The notes beneath the pieces were generated by a model. The model had not been told where the DNA came from, searched no databases, and saw only the letters and a list, made by a program, of their open reading frames with translations. 38,737 nt of DNA from Geminicoccaceae bacterium (GTDB taxonomy: Bacteria; Pseudomonadota; Alphaproteobacteria; Geminicoccales; Geminicoccaceae). Both the position numbers and the translations under genes were made by a program. The stretch spans positions 1 to 38,737 of the forward strand of contig JAGREO010000193.1 of NCBI GenBank assembly GCA_020446525.1, given 5' to 3'. Positions 12,819 through 21,936 of the stretch are shown here, piece after piece (within the stretch, counting starts at the first letter, position 1; the number at the start of each line of letters is the position of its first letter).

Positions 12819-15533
12819 ATGAGCACGACCACCAGAAAACTGATCCTCGTCGACGGTTCCGGCTATATCTTCCGCGCCTTTTTCGCCCTGCCACCGATGA
12901 CCCGGCCGGACGGGACGCCGGTCAATGCGGTCTTCGGCTTCTCCGCCATGCTGTTCAAGCTGATGCAGGAACGGGCGGGCGACGACATGATCGTCGTATT
13001 CGATGCCGGTCGGGTGAGCTTTCGCAACGAACTCTATGCCGATTACAAGGCCAACCGGACCGATCCGCCGGAGGAGCTCGTGCCGCAATTCGCTCTGGTG
13101 CGTGATGCCGGGCGTGCGTTCGGCATGCCGGTGGTCGAAACTCCGGGGCTCGAGGCCGACGATCTGATCGCTTCCTATGCCCGAGCCGCCCGTGCCGAGG
13201 GACGGGAGGTGTGTATCGTCTCGTCCGACAAGGATCTGATGCAGTTGGTCGGTGACGGCATCTCGATGTGGGATCCGATGAAGAGCCGGGACATCGGGGC
13301 CGCCGAAGTGGTCGAGCGGTTCGGTGTCGGGCCCGAGCTGGTTGCGGATTGCCTGGCGCTGGCCGGCGACACGTCGGACAACGTGCCGGGAGTGCCCGGA
13401 ATCGGGATCAAGACCGCGGCGCAACTGCTCGTGGAATACGGTTCGCTCGAGAAGCTCCTGGGCAACGCGGCGCAGATCAAGCAGCCCAAGCGGCGGGAGA
13501 GTCTGCTCGCCCATGCCGACACGGCACGCCTGTCGCGCCGGCTGGTCGCCCTGCGCGAGGATGCCGAGCTGCCGATCCCGCTCGCCGATGTGGCCCGCAG
13601 GGAGCCGGATCCGGCGGTGCTGCTGGCGTTCCTGCAGGAGAACGACTTCAAGAATCTCGTCGGCCGGATCGAGCAGGTGGCCGATCACGCCGAGGTCATG
13701 CGTCAGGAGACGGTGGACGCACCGCGCTACGAGGCGATGACCGATCTCGCCGCACTCGACCGCCTGATCGGGCGTGCGAAGGCACTGGGTCGTCTTGCGA
13801 TCGACACGGAGACGGATTCGTTGCGCATCCGTTCGGCGAACCTCGCCGGCATCTGTCTTTGCGTGGAAGAGGGTGAAGGATTCTACCTGCCGCTCGGCCA
13901 TGTCGACGAGTTCGGCCACAAGGTGCCGGATCAGCTCGATCTCGAGACGGTGCTGGCGCGGTTGCGCCCGCTGCTGGCCGACCCGGCGGTGCTCAAGATC
14001 GGCCACAACATCAAATATGACTGCGGTGTTTTGGATAAGTACGACGTGCGGGTGACGCCGATCGACGACACCATGTTGCTCTCCTACGTGCTCGACGGTG
14101 CGAGCCATGGCCACGGCATGGACGAACTGGCCGAGCGTCATCTTCAGCATCACGCAATCAGTTACGAGAGCGTCTGCGGCAAGGGTGCAAAGCAGATCCC
14201 GTTCACCCAGGCACCCATCGATCGCTGCGCCATCTATGCGGCCGAGGATGCCGAGGTGACGTTGCGCCTGTGGAAGCTGTTCCGACGGCGGTTGACCGAG
14301 GAGCACATGGCGACGCTCTACGAGACGGTCGAGCGGCCGCTGGTGCCGATCATCGCGGCGATGGAACTGGCCGGCATCGCCGTCGACCGAAGCGTCTTGC
14401 AGAACCTCTCCTCGGTGTTCGGGCAAAAGATGGTGGCACTCGAGGAAGAAGCGATCAAGCTCGTCGGGCACACCTTCAACATCGGCTCGCCCAAGCAGTT
14501 GGGCGAGGTGCTGCACGGCGAGATGGGGATCGGCGGCGGCAAGAAGACCAAGACCGGCTCCTATGCGACCGGTGCCGACGTCCTCGAGGAGTTGGCTCTG
14601 CAGGGCCATGCGCTGCCGAGAGTGGTGCTGGACTGGCGGCAGTTGCAAAAGCTGACCCGGACCTACACCGAGGCCCTGACCGAAGAGATCGACGCTTCGA
14701 CGGGCCGCATCCACACCTCCTATGCGATGGCGTCGACCTCCACCGGACGCCTGTCCTCGACCGAGCCGAACCTGCAGAACATCCCGATCCGCACCGAAGA
14801 AGGACGACGCATCCGAACGGCGTTCGTCGCAGAGCCGGGCAACGTCCTGGTGTCGGCCGACTATTCACAGATCGAATTACGTGTCCTCGCGCACATGGCC
14901 GACATCGGAGCGTTGAAGGAGGCCTTCGCCAGGGACACCGACATCCACGCCGTCACCGCAGCGAAGATGTTCAAGCGGCCGGTGGAAGAAGTAGGCTCCG
15001 ATCTCAGGCGATCGGCCAAGATGATCAATTACGGCATCATCTACGGCATCGGCGCCTTCGGACTGGGGCAGAGGCTGGGTATCCCGCAAAAGGAGGCGAA
15101 AGCGTTCATCGACGCCTATTTCGACGAATATCCGGGCGTACGCGACTATATGGAGTCGACCAAGGCGAAGGCGCGGGAGCAGGGTTTCGTAACGACCCTG
15201 TTCGGCCGGCGCTGCCACGTTCCGGAGATCAACGCGAAATTGCCGGCGCGACGTTCCTATGCCGAGAGGCAGGCGATCAACGCGCCGATCCAGGGTTCGG
15301 CCGCGGACATCATGAAGCGGGCGATGATCCGGGTGGATCGGGCGCTCGAACGGCAGGAGCTGGCGAGCCGGATGCTGCTGCAGGTGCACGACGAACTCGT
15401 GCTGGAAGTGCCCGAGGGCGAGATCGAATCGGTGACCCTGCTGTTGCGGGATACGATGGCGGCGGCAGCCGAGCTCACGGTGCCGCTGGTCGTGGACGTC
15501 GGTTTCGGGCCGAACTGGGACGCGGCACACTGA
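12819..15533 (+). CDS. polA: DNA polymerase I
   Basis: This 904-residue protein has all three PolA domains. The 5' nuclease is about 1-290 (LVDGSGYIFRAFFALPP, YKANRTDPPEEL, SSDKDLMQL). The 3'-5' exonuclease is about 300-500 and keeps its acidic residues in IDTETDSLR and in YAAEDAEVTLRLW, so proofreading looks intact. The polymerase domain has motif A DYSQIELRVLAHMAD, motif B RRSAKMINYGIIYGI and motif C LQVHDELVLEVPE. It fills gaps in DNA repair and removes Okazaki primers. Full length for the family. Its last 59 bp overlap the 3' end of the flippase gene on the other strand. Confidence 0.98.
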   Translation: MSTTTRKLILVDGSGYIFRAFFALPPMTRPDGTPVNAVFGFSAMLFKLMQERAGDDMIVVFDAGRVSFRNELYADYKANRTDPPEELVPQFALVRDAGRAFGMPVVETPGLEADDLIASYARAARAEGREVCIVSSDKDLMQLVGDGISMWDPMKSRDIGAAEVVERFGVGPELVADCLALAGDTSDNVPGVPGIGIKTAAQLLVEYGSLEKLLGNAAQIKQPKRRESLLAHADTARLSRRLVALREDAELPIPLADVARREPDPAVLLAFLQENDFKNLVGRIEQVADHAEVMRQETVDAPRYEAMTDLAALDRLIGRAKALGRLAIDTETDSLRIRSANLAGICLCVEEGEGFYLPLGHVDEFGHKVPDQLDLETVLARLRPLLADPAVLKIGHNIKYDCGVLDKYDVRVTPIDDTMLLSYVLDGASHGHGMDELAERHLQHHAISYESVCGKGAKQIPFTQAPIDRCAIYAAEDAEVTLRLWKLFRRRLTEEHMATLYETVERPLVPIIAAMELAGIAVDRSVLQNLSSVFGQKMVALEEEAIKLVGHTFNIGSPKQLGEVLHGEMGIGGGKKTKTGSYATGADVLEELALQGHALPRVVLDWRQLQKLTRTYTEALTEEIDASTGRIHTSYAMASTSTGRLSSTEPNLQNIPIRTEEGRRIRTAFVAEPGNVLVSADYSQIELRVLAHMADIGALKEAFARDTDIHAVTAAKMFKRPVEEVGSDLRRSAKMINYGIIYGIGAFGLGQRLGIPQKEAKAFIDAYFDEYPGVRDYMESTKAKAREQGFVTTLFGRRCHVPEINAKLPARRSYAERQAINAPIQGSAADIMKRAMIRVDRALERQELASRMLLQVHDELVLEVPEGEIESVTLLLRDTMAAAAELTVPLVVDVGFGPNWDAAH

Positions 15534-16818
15534 GTGCGAGGAAAGGAATGAGCAGCGCCGCGAGCCGCACGGCTTCGGCCGCGGCACGGCAGGCGGCGAA
15601 GGCTTCGAGCGTGCCGTATCGGGCGGCGACCGGCAAGCCTATGGCGAGAGCGGCCAGCAACGCCAGATTGGCACGCAGGAGCTGAGGCTGACGGCGGGCT
15701 GCGGTCAGTGCGCCTTGGGTGACCGTGGTCAGCGACTGCAGCAGGAGCCAAGGGAGCAGCCACGGGATCAGGACGGTGACGGGCGCGTAAGCGGCACCGA
15801 AGGCCGCTGGAACGACGAGCGGTGCCGCGGTCGCCAGGAGACAGGCACCGAGCAGGACCACCAGACCGACGAGGCGAAGCTCGCGGGCGAGCTCGCGGGC
15901 GAAGGCGGCGGGATTGTCGCGCAGGGGCGCCATCCGGGCCATGGCGAACTGACCCGTAGCGTTGGCAAGGACCAGACCCGCACCGACGATGGCCGAGGCG
16001 AGAAAATACTGCCCGGCCTGGGCCGGACCAAACAGGTGACCGACGATCAGCAGGTCGAGCGCGAGTTGCGCCTGGCTGGTCAGGGCCACGGCCATCAGCG
16101 GCCAGCCGAGACGCAGCATGCGGGTGGCGGCGAGCGGCTCACCCTCGGCGGCATCCCGGCGGCCGTGGCGCAGCGACGGCCAGGAAAGGGCGGCCGCACA
16201 CCACCACGCGACGGCGGTCAAAGCGGCGACGCCGGTCGCAGTCTCGACCGGGATAGCGGCGAGCAGGACCAGCATGGCGCATGGACGGGCCAGCAGCAGC
16301 AGGCCGGCTTCCCCACTCCTGCCGGTCGCCAGCGGCACCCAGTCGAATTGGAGGGCGACGGCGAAGAGAGCGCCGCAGAGCCATGACACGGGCATCGCCA
16401 TCCCGGGTGCCAGGACGTACGTCGTACCGATGACGACCGTCGCGGTCGCCGCGGCACAGCTCATCCGCAGGATCATATAGGTCGACAGGAGGGGCAGGAA
16501 CGCCCGTCGCCAGCCGGTCTCCGCGGTGACGACCGAGCGCAGCCCGCATTCGGCCGCATGTTGCGCCCAGCCGAACACGGCGAGCGCCATCGAAAGCAGG
16601 CCGAGTTCGGCCGGACCCAGCGACCGAGCCACGAGTGCCACGGCGACGAAGCCGAGCAGTGCCGCAAGTGCCCGGCTGCCGCCGAGCATCGCGAGCCGGC
16701 ACAGGTGATCGGCGGCGGCCCGTCGCGTCCTGTCTGACCGCGTCGATCGATCAAGCCGATCCCGACTGCCGCTTGCGCCCGGGACAGCGCCCGCTTGGTC
16801 GGTGATTGCGTCGCTCAC
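15475..16818 (-). CDS. Wzx-like polysaccharide flippase / lipopolysaccharide biosynthesis membrane protein
   Basis: This 447-residue membrane protein has about 12 hydrophobic helices. It has the typical N-terminal ALAALLGFVAVALVARSLGP and AELGLLSMALAVFGWAQ seen in MATE/MVF-type oligosaccharide flippases. It should move lipid-linked glycan across the inner membrane, using the product of the upstream glycosyltransferases. The start is GTG 16818, and its GTGA overlaps the stop of the glycosyltransferase gene upstream. It is the last gene of the polysaccharide operon. The stop at 15475 lies inside polA, giving a 59-bp tail-to-tail overlap. The C-terminal tail is Pro/Arg-rich and encoded by that overlap. 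Confidence 0.85.
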   Translation of the reverse strand: MSDAITDQAGAVPGASGSRDRLDRSTRSDRTRRAAADHLCRLAMLGGSRALAALLGFVAVALVARSLGPAELGLLSMALAVFGWAQHAAECGLRSVVTAETGWRRAFLPLLSTYMILRMSCAAATATVVIGTTYVLAPGMAMPVSWLCGALFAVALQFDWVPLATGRSGEAGLLLLARPCAMLVLLAAIPVETATGVAALTAVAWWCAAALSWPSLRHGRRDAAEGEPLAATRMLRLGWPLMAVALTSQAQLALDLLIVGHLFGPAQAGQYFLASAIVGAGLVLANATGQFAMARMAPLRDNPAAFARELARELRLVGLVVLLGACLLATAAPLVVPAAFGAAYAPVTVLIPWLLPWLLLQSLTTVTQGALTAARRQPQLLRANLALLAALAIGLPVAARYGTLEAFAACRAAAEAVRLAALLIPFLALSVPRPSSARNRRPRPAAP

Positions 16819-17927
16819 ACGGCCTGCAGGCGTCGGTAGAGCTGGACGACCTTCGACATGATGGCGTCTTCGGAGAGGTCGTCGAGGCGACCGGTGGGCT
16901 GGTAGCGGCCTTCGAGGATCAGGCGGTGCGCGGCCAGCACGCCCTCGGCCAGGGAAGCCGCATCCTGCTGGCAGATGAAGCCGGTGCGGTCGTCCTCGAT
17001 CCAGTCGGGCACGTCGCCGACGTCGGTGGCGACGACCGGGCGCATTGAGCGCAGGGCCTCCTTCACGACAGTGGGTGAGGCTTCGTAGCGGCTGGAGAGG
17101 AGCAGGATGCCGTGCTCCTTGATGACCTGCGGCACGCGGTCGTGCGCTACACGGCCGATCCAGCGGATCGATGCTGCAGCCGGGCTCTCGGCGATGCGGC
17201 GGATCAGTGCCCGGGCGTCCTCGCCGTCACCGGCGATGGTCAGTTCGAAAGCGTGCCCCTCGGCTTGCAGGTGCTCGAGCGTGGCGATCGCCAGCGGCAT
17301 GTTCTTCTGGTGGCTGATGCGGCCGAGCACGAGGAGCTTCGCGGCTTCGCCGGCAGCGGGCGGCGCCGGCGGCTCGTCCTTGAAAAGCGCCTGGTCGAAG
17401 GCGGCCGGAATGACCCGGGCGCGATCGAAGGGGCCGCGATCGACCAGATCGGCCAGTTCCCTGCGATCGCGGTTGGAGACACAGACGATGCTGTCGGCCA
17501 GCGCCGCGACCCGGCGCTCGAAGAACAGCATGGCGCGGCGCAACGGTGCGGCGGCGCGACCGAGCACGCCCTCGATCACCCGGCCGGTGACGTTGTGATA
17601 GCTGATCATCACCCGGCCCTTGTCGGGCGCCAGTGTCAACTTGGGCCACGCCGCGTAGTTGCGGTGGAAGTGGAAGACGTCACCATCGCAAAAACGCTTG
17701 CGGTTGCTCCAGAACCAGCGCCAGAGCGCCAGATAATAGCGGCCGAAGTGCGCGCCCTGCGAGATGTAGTCTATATTCGGCGCGGTACGTTCGTCCTGCA
17801 ATCGGGCCGCCACGAGATGAAAGTCGAGACCGGACTTCAGCAGCGCGCGGTGCAGGCCGCGGAAATGCTCGGCACCACCGCCTAGGTCGTGCGCCAGTGG
17901 ATCATTGTTGTAGAAGACGTAGATCAC
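16815..17927 (-). CDS. glycosyltransferase family 4
   Basis: This protein of about 370 residues has a GT-B fold. It has an N-terminal domain with VFYNNDPLAHDLGGGAEHFR and VFHFHRNYAAWPK, and a C-terminal donor-binding domain with LLVLGRISHQKNMPLAIATL, FELTIAGDGED and the GT4 EX7E-type segment SSRYEASPTVVKEALRS. It probably adds a sugar to the surface glycan on the cytoplasmic face. The best start is GTG 17927, which begins VIYVFYNND. A longer frame to 18008 adds Ser/Arg-rich residues unlike a GT4 N-terminus. It overlaps the 3' end of the upstream fusion gene by 26 bp and is coupled to the flippase by a 4-bp overlap. Confidence 0.88.
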   Translation of the reverse strand: MIYVFYNNDPLAHDLGGGAEHFRGLHRALLKSGLDFHLVAARLQDERTAPNIDYISQGAHFGRYYLALWRWFWSNRKRFCDGDVFHFHRNYAAWPKLTLAPDKGRVMISYHNVTGRVIEGVLGRAAAPLRRAMLFFERRVAALADSIVCVSNRDRRELADLVDRGPFDRARVIPAAFDQALFKDEPPAPPAAGEAAKLLVLGRISHQKNMPLAIATLEHLQAEGHAFELTIAGDGEDARALIRRIAESPAAASIRWIGRVAHDRVPQVIKEHGILLLSSRYEASPTVVKEALRSMRPVVATDVGDVPDWIEDDRTGFICQQDAASLAEGVLAAHRLILEGRYQPTGRLDDLSEDAIMSKVVQLYRRLQAV

Positions 17928-19758
17928 GTGCCGTGCCCCCGGTGACCGGCTCGTCGTTCTGGGCGAGCCGGAGAATGGTGGCCACCGCTTGCTGCGGTGT
18001 GCCGTCATTGTCGACGATCGGCAGACCGAAGAGATCGGCCAACCGTTGGTAGAGCACCCGTCGCCGGGCGAAATGCCGGTCGGCCAGCGCGTCGGGACGG
18101 TCGTTGGCGACCAGCCTCGGATGGCGCTGGACGAGCACGATCAGGCGCGGCGCGGGCAGGCGCCGCACCAGGCTCGGGCCGAGCCGCTCGAGCACGAAGG
18201 TGTCGAGACCGGTATCGACCGCCAGATCGACCAGCGTATCGACGATGCACCGGTCGCCGAGGACGAGCCTTCCGCCGCCGCGGCGATAGCGCAGCCCGAG
18301 ATCGATCAGATTGTCGAGCGTCTGCAGGGCGATGAACGGCCAGGCCAGCCAGCGCCGGTTCTGAAAATCGTGATAGCCGGTGACGGTCTCGCCGACGCGC
18401 TCCCTTCGATTGTGGCCGGTCAGTCGGGCCAGAGCCAGAAGCGGCTTCGACGCATAGTTGCGGAACCGGCTCCAGACGATGTCGCCTGGAATTTCGCGCG
18501 CCTGCAGCTCGCGTTGCAGATGTTGCAACAGGAAGCTCTTGCCGCTGCCGTCGACACCGCAGAGGGCGATGAAGCGGTAGTCAACCAACCGGCGGCCGGG
18601 GCCCTCCATCAGCACGTCGGCGGCCCCGCACCAGCCCTGCCAGCGTCCGGTGTCGACGCCGCGCGTCCTGCCGCGGCGGACCGCGTGGATCAGGGCGTGC
18701 GCCAGGTCGCGCCGGTCCCGCACGACAATGCCGCCGAGTTCCTCGGCATATTCGGTGACACCCGGTGCCGCGAGCGTGACCACAGGCCGGCCCGAGAGAC
18801 CGGCTTCGAGCACCACCAGCGGCACCTCGGAAACCGGCGCCTGGAACGGCAGGATGAAGGCGGTGCAACCCGCCACGCGCTCGTGAAGTTGCGTGGGGCT
18901 CAACATGCCGACGTCGCAGTCGATCAGAGCTCTCACCGGGCTTCGTTCGACGCGTCGGATGAAGCGGTTCAGGGCCCGCGTGTCGACGTCGGAGCGCAAC
19001 AGCAGCAGCAAGCGGCAGCCCAGCCCGAGCGGCACCGCCCGCTCGAACGCCTCGAGCGCCAGCCAGGCACCGCGCAGCGCCAGAGGCGGCCCGAGATAGC
19101 AGACGTGCGGATCGCGGGTGGCCGACGCCTCCGGGCGGTGGACGAACGGTTCGACCTGTGGCCGCAGCCAGCGGCCCTGCGGCAGGCCGAGCGCCGCGTA
19201 TCGCGCCTGTGTCGCGCGCGAGAGATAGACGGCGTCGCAAGCGAGCGAACGCCGAAAGCCGGCACGCAGCAAAGCACCGGGCAGCAGTGCGTTGAGCAGC
19301 GGCAGAGCCAGCAGGCGGCGTTCATGCCAAAGGGTCTTCGGACCGGGCGCGGTGATCTCGGCCAGCGTCAGACGCGGACTGGCGATCAGCAGCAGCGTCG
19401 CCGGCCGCCAGTCGATCGCCCGCATCCGCACGATCCCGAAACCGCCGGTGACGACGAGAACACGGGCCGGATCGAGGCGATCGACGAGGGTCTTCAACTC
19501 GTTCGACGGGCGACCGCGGGTGGTCAGGTGGCGCACCTGCATGACCGGGTAGGTCTCGAGCCATGGCGGATCGGCGGCGTCGGTGATCACCACGACCCGA
19601 CGCCCCCGGCGGTGGAGCCCGTCGGCGAGGCCGTGCACCACGTGCCAGGGCTGGCGGCGCATCCGCTCGCGCTCGAAGCCGAAGCAGACGACGACGAGGT
19701 CCGGCCGGGCCGTCGTGGCGAGCTCACTGCGCTCGTCGCGAGGCGGGTTCGTGATCAT
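17902..19758 (-). CDS. fusion of a GT4-like glycosyltransferase and a thymidylate-kinase-like P-loop domain
   Basis: This 618-residue protein joins two modules. Residues about 18-390 resemble a divergent GT-B glycosyltransferase, with LVVVCFGFERERMRRQPWH, VCYLGPPLALRGAWLALEAF, and the donor-side segment VPLVVLEAGLSGRPVVTLA. Residues about 394-600 are a P-loop kinase with Walker A GVDGSGKS (401-408), GDRCIVDTLVDL (the TMK-like DR motif, 501-503) and LIVLVQRHPRLVANDRPDA near the lid. The C-terminal part is related to thymidylate kinases but sits in a glycan operon, so it more likely phosphorylates a sugar or lipid-linked intermediate or regulates the pathway; this is inference. ATG 19758 overlaps the upstream stop (ATGA). 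There is no sign of a frameshift joining two genes. Confidence 0.82.
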   Translation of the reverse strand: MITNPPRDERSELATTARPDLVVVCFGFERERMRRQPWHVVHGLADGLHRRGRRVVVITDAADPPWLETYPVMQVRHLTTRGRPSNELKTLVDRLDPARVLVVTGGFGIVRMRAIDWRPATLLLIASPRLTLAEITAPGPKTLWHERRLLALPLLNALLPGALLRAGFRRSLACDAVYLSRATQARYAALGLPQGRWLRPQVEPFVHRPEASATRDPHVCYLGPPLALRGAWLALEAFERAVPLGLGCRLLLLLRSDVDTRALNRFIRRVERSPVRALIDCDVGMLSPTQLHERVAGCTAFILPFQAPVSEVPLVVLEAGLSGRPVVTLAAPGVTEYAEELGGIVVRDRRDLAHALIHAVRRGRTRGVDTGRWQGWCGAADVLMEGPGRRLVDYRFIALCGVDGSGKSFLLQHLQRELQAREIPGDIVWSRFRNYASKPLLALARLTGHNRRERVGETVTGYHDFQNRRWLAWPFIALQTLDNLIDLGLRYRRGGGRLVLGDRCIVDTLVDLAVDTGLDTFVLERLGPSLVRRLPAPRLIVLVQRHPRLVANDRPDALADRHFARRRVLYQRLADLFGLPIVDNDGTPQQAVATILRLAQNDEPVTGGTARDLRLLQQ

Positions 19759-20876
19759 GCCGCGCGGCGCTCCTCGCCTCCGTAGGTCGCGAGCAGCCGG
19801 TCGACGACGACTTCCCAGTCGTAGTGACGCTCGACGAGGTCGCGTGCCGCCACCGCCCTGTCGCGGGCGGTGGCGGGTTGATCGAGTGCAGTCATGATCG
19901 TGGCAGCCAGCGAGGCGGCATCCGCGGAACAGGTCCAAAACGGTGCCTGGGGCCCGAATTCCCGGGCACCGGCGGGCGTCGAGACGATCGGCGTGCCGAC
20001 GGCCATGGCCTCGAGCAGGGTCAGCGGTGCGCCTTCATAATCGGCCGGATTGACGAAGCAGCCGGCCGACTTGAGCGCCTCGCGAAGCCGGTCACGATCG
20101 AGAAAACCCTTGAAATCGACACGCTCGGCCAATCCCAGCCGTCGTGCGCGCGTGCGCAGCTCGCCTTCGAGCGGGCCTTCTCCGGCCAGCTCGAGCCGGA
20201 TGCGCGGATCGTCCAGGCGCGCCAGCGCATCCAGAAGGCGAAAGAGGCCCTTGCGATAGCCGAGCCGGCCGACATAGAGCACATGACGCGAGCGCCGTGC
20301 GCCGTTCACGAACGGAAAGAAGCGGGCGTCGACGCCATTGGCGATCACCTCCACCGGCTTGCCGTCGAGCCGGTAGTGTCCTTCCAGTTCCCCGGCGACA
20401 GTCGAGGAGACGGCGATCAGGCGTGTCGCCGCGTCGATGTGGGATTGCTCGTAGGCCGCGCTGAATCGGCGCGCATTGGCCTTGATCAGCCAGGGCTTCA
20501 CCCCCTTTTCCGGGATGGCCGCCGTGTCGGTGAGCATCGGTGTGTGGAAGGTGACCACCCGGGGCAGGTCGGACCGCAACGGCGGCAGCAGCGGCAGGTG
20601 AACGTGCAGGAGGTCGGCGCCGTCGGCGCCGTCGTCGAGCCAACGCTGCAGCACCGGGCGCAGCAGGGCGTGATGGAAGGGACGAAGCTTGAAATAGGGG
20701 AAGTGCAGGACGTCGAGGTTGCGCAGCCGTTCGCGCCGCCAGCCCCGCAATTCACCGGGACACAAGATCATGCAGGCGTGCCCGCGGTCCTGCAGGCGCG
20801 TCGCCACCTCGAACAGATGGCGCCCGATGCCTTCTCTCGGCGGCAGACGATTGTTGGTGAGAAAGGCGATACGCAT
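19755..20876 (-). CDS. glycosyltransferase family 4
   Basis: This 373-residue GT4 enzyme starts MRIAFLTNNRLPPREGIGRH. It has an acceptor domain with HVHLPLLPPLRSDLPRVVTF, and a donor domain with ANGVDARFFPF, LYVGRLGYRKGLFRLLDAL, IRLELAGEGPLEGEL and the EX7E segment ADYEGAPLTLLEAMAVGTP. It very likely transfers a nucleotide-activated sugar to a lipid-linked glycan. Its ATG (20876) shares one base with the stop of the GT2 gene upstream, and its stop overlaps the fusion gene's start. The three genes are translationally coupled. Confidence 0.93.
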   Translation of the reverse strand: MRIAFLTNNRLPPREGIGRHLFEVATRLQDRGHACMILCPGELRGWRRERLRNLDVLHFPYFKLRPFHHALLRPVLQRWLDDGADGADLLHVHLPLLPPLRSDLPRVVTFHTPMLTDTAAIPEKGVKPWLIKANARRFSAAYEQSHIDAATRLIAVSSTVAGELEGHYRLDGKPVEVIANGVDARFFPFVNGARRSRHVLYVGRLGYRKGLFRLLDALARLDDPRIRLELAGEGPLEGELRTRARRLGLAERVDFKGFLDRDRLREALKSAGCFVNPADYEGAPLTLLEAMAVGTPIVSTPAGAREFGPQAPFWTCSADAASLAATIMTALDQPATARDRAVAARDLVERHYDWEVVVDRLLATYGGEERRAA

Positions 20877-21820
20877 CACGCCCGCGCCGCACCGCTGCGA
20901 ACCATGGCATCGCCCCGCCAGAAGAAGTCCTGACTGCTCAGCCTGGCATTCACCGCGACCGGCAACCTCCTGCCCGCCATGCCCATGCGGTACCCGATCC
21001 AGCGCAGACCGGTGTGCAAAAGAGCGTAAGGCAGCAGCGACGGTTTTTCCGCGGCCAGCGTGCGGATCAATCCTCGCAGATAGGCGGCGCCGCGGCGTTC
21101 GTCCGCTTCGCGTGCGAGCAGCAGGTCGCGCGAGGCGGCGCGGGCGTAACCGATGTCGTATTGCCGCTTGAAGTCGCCGGTCAGGCTGGTCGGGTGAGAA
21201 TGCACGACGCGCGCCTCGGCGACGTAGGCGATCCTCTCGCCGATCTCCAGCAAACGGGCGGTGGCGATCGTCTCCTCGCTCACAAGCGTCGAGGCGAACC
21301 CGCCGATGCGATCGAGAGCGTCCGTGCGCCAAGCCGCGCAGGAGTTGGAGCAGAAATGGGTATAGCTGCCGTAGACCGGCCAGTCCGCCAGGCCGCGTAA
21401 CTGGCTCGTGGCCGGGTAGTTGAACGCGCGTGCGAACCGCTCGAGTGGACCTGCACCTTCACGGGCTTCCTGGCGGGCATAGGCGACCGCGGCCTCGCCG
21501 GTGACCAGCGGCCGGACGAGCCGCTCGAGAAAAGTCTCGTCACGTGCATGCGCATCGGGCGTCATCATGACGACGATGTCCGTCGCCAGCCGACGACGGG
21601 CGGCCTCGCGCGTGGCGCCGTGATTGAAGCCGGCGCGCGAGACCACCATCGTTTCGGCACCCAGGCGCCGCGCGGTCTCGACCGTTCCGTCGTTCGACGA
21701 GGAATTGACCACGAGAATACGCGGCTCGAGCGGCGAGCGCAGAAGCGGTGCCAGACACCCGGCCAGCATGTCGCGAGCCCGGTAGGTGATGATGGCGACA
21801 CCGACGGTCGGTTGCGTCAA
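20876..21820 (-). CDS. glycosyltransferase family 2 (rhamnosyltransferase-like)
   Basis: This 314-residue GT-A enzyme has the GT2 start VGVAIITYRARDMLAGCL and NSSSNDGTVETARRLGAE. The segment AGFNHGATREAARR is common in rhamnosyl- and related 6-deoxyhexosyltransferases. The metal-binding position reads TPDAHARDE rather than a simple DxD. The stretch VYGSYTHFCSNSCAAWR probably forms the acceptor site. The CDP-6-deoxyhexose pathway lies directly upstream, so this enzyme is a good candidate to transfer that sugar (inference). The start is TTG 21820 after a GGAGAGG site. It is the first gene of the glycosyltransferase-flippase run. Confidence 0.88.
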   Translation of the reverse strand: MTQPTVGVAIITYRARDMLAGCLAPLLRSPLEPRILVVNSSSNDGTVETARRLGAETMVVSRAGFNHGATREAARRRLATDIVVMMTPDAHARDETFLERLVRPLVTGEAAVAYARQEAREGAGPLERFARAFNYPATSQLRGLADWPVYGSYTHFCSNSCAAWRTDALDRIGGFASTLVSEETIATARLLEIGERIAYVAEARVVHSHPTSLTGDFKRQYDIGYARAASRDLLLAREADERRGAAYLRGLIRTLAAEKPSLLPYALLHTGLRWIGYRMGMAGRRLPVAVNARLSSQDFFWRGDAMVRSGAARA

Positions 21821-21895
21821 GAGACCTCTCCAGGACAGAAACGGCGGACATTGGGAGAGACACTCGACCGATGCAGGAACCCGAAAGAATGGTGC

Positions 21896-21930
21896 AAAAA
21901 ATCTTGGATCAATTCAACCTAAAATTGATC
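21896..21930 (-). terminator. AT-rich hairpin with U-tract after the CDP-sugar genes
   Basis: GATCAATT (21907-21914) and AATTGATC (21923-21930) form a perfect 8-bp stem with an 8-base loop. On the minus strand six T follow five bases later (21901-21896). It begins 7 bp after the stop of the SDR gene. The low GC makes the stem weak, so termination may be partial, letting some transcripts enter the GT2 gene. Confidence 0.5.
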
Positions 21931-21936
21931 TTCTCG

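Noticed and set aside
12579-14714. 711-codon open frame on the minus strand opposite polA
   Set aside because: It is an antisense shadow of polA. Only its last 20 codons lie outside polA, and those have their own ATG and ribosome-binding site, so I treat them separately as a possible small peptide.
17989-19785. 598-codon plus-strand open frame opposite the glycosyltransferase-kinase fusion
   Set aside because: It is a shadow frame of biased composition (Gln, Arg, Asp). The minus-strand protein has intact Walker and GT motifs.
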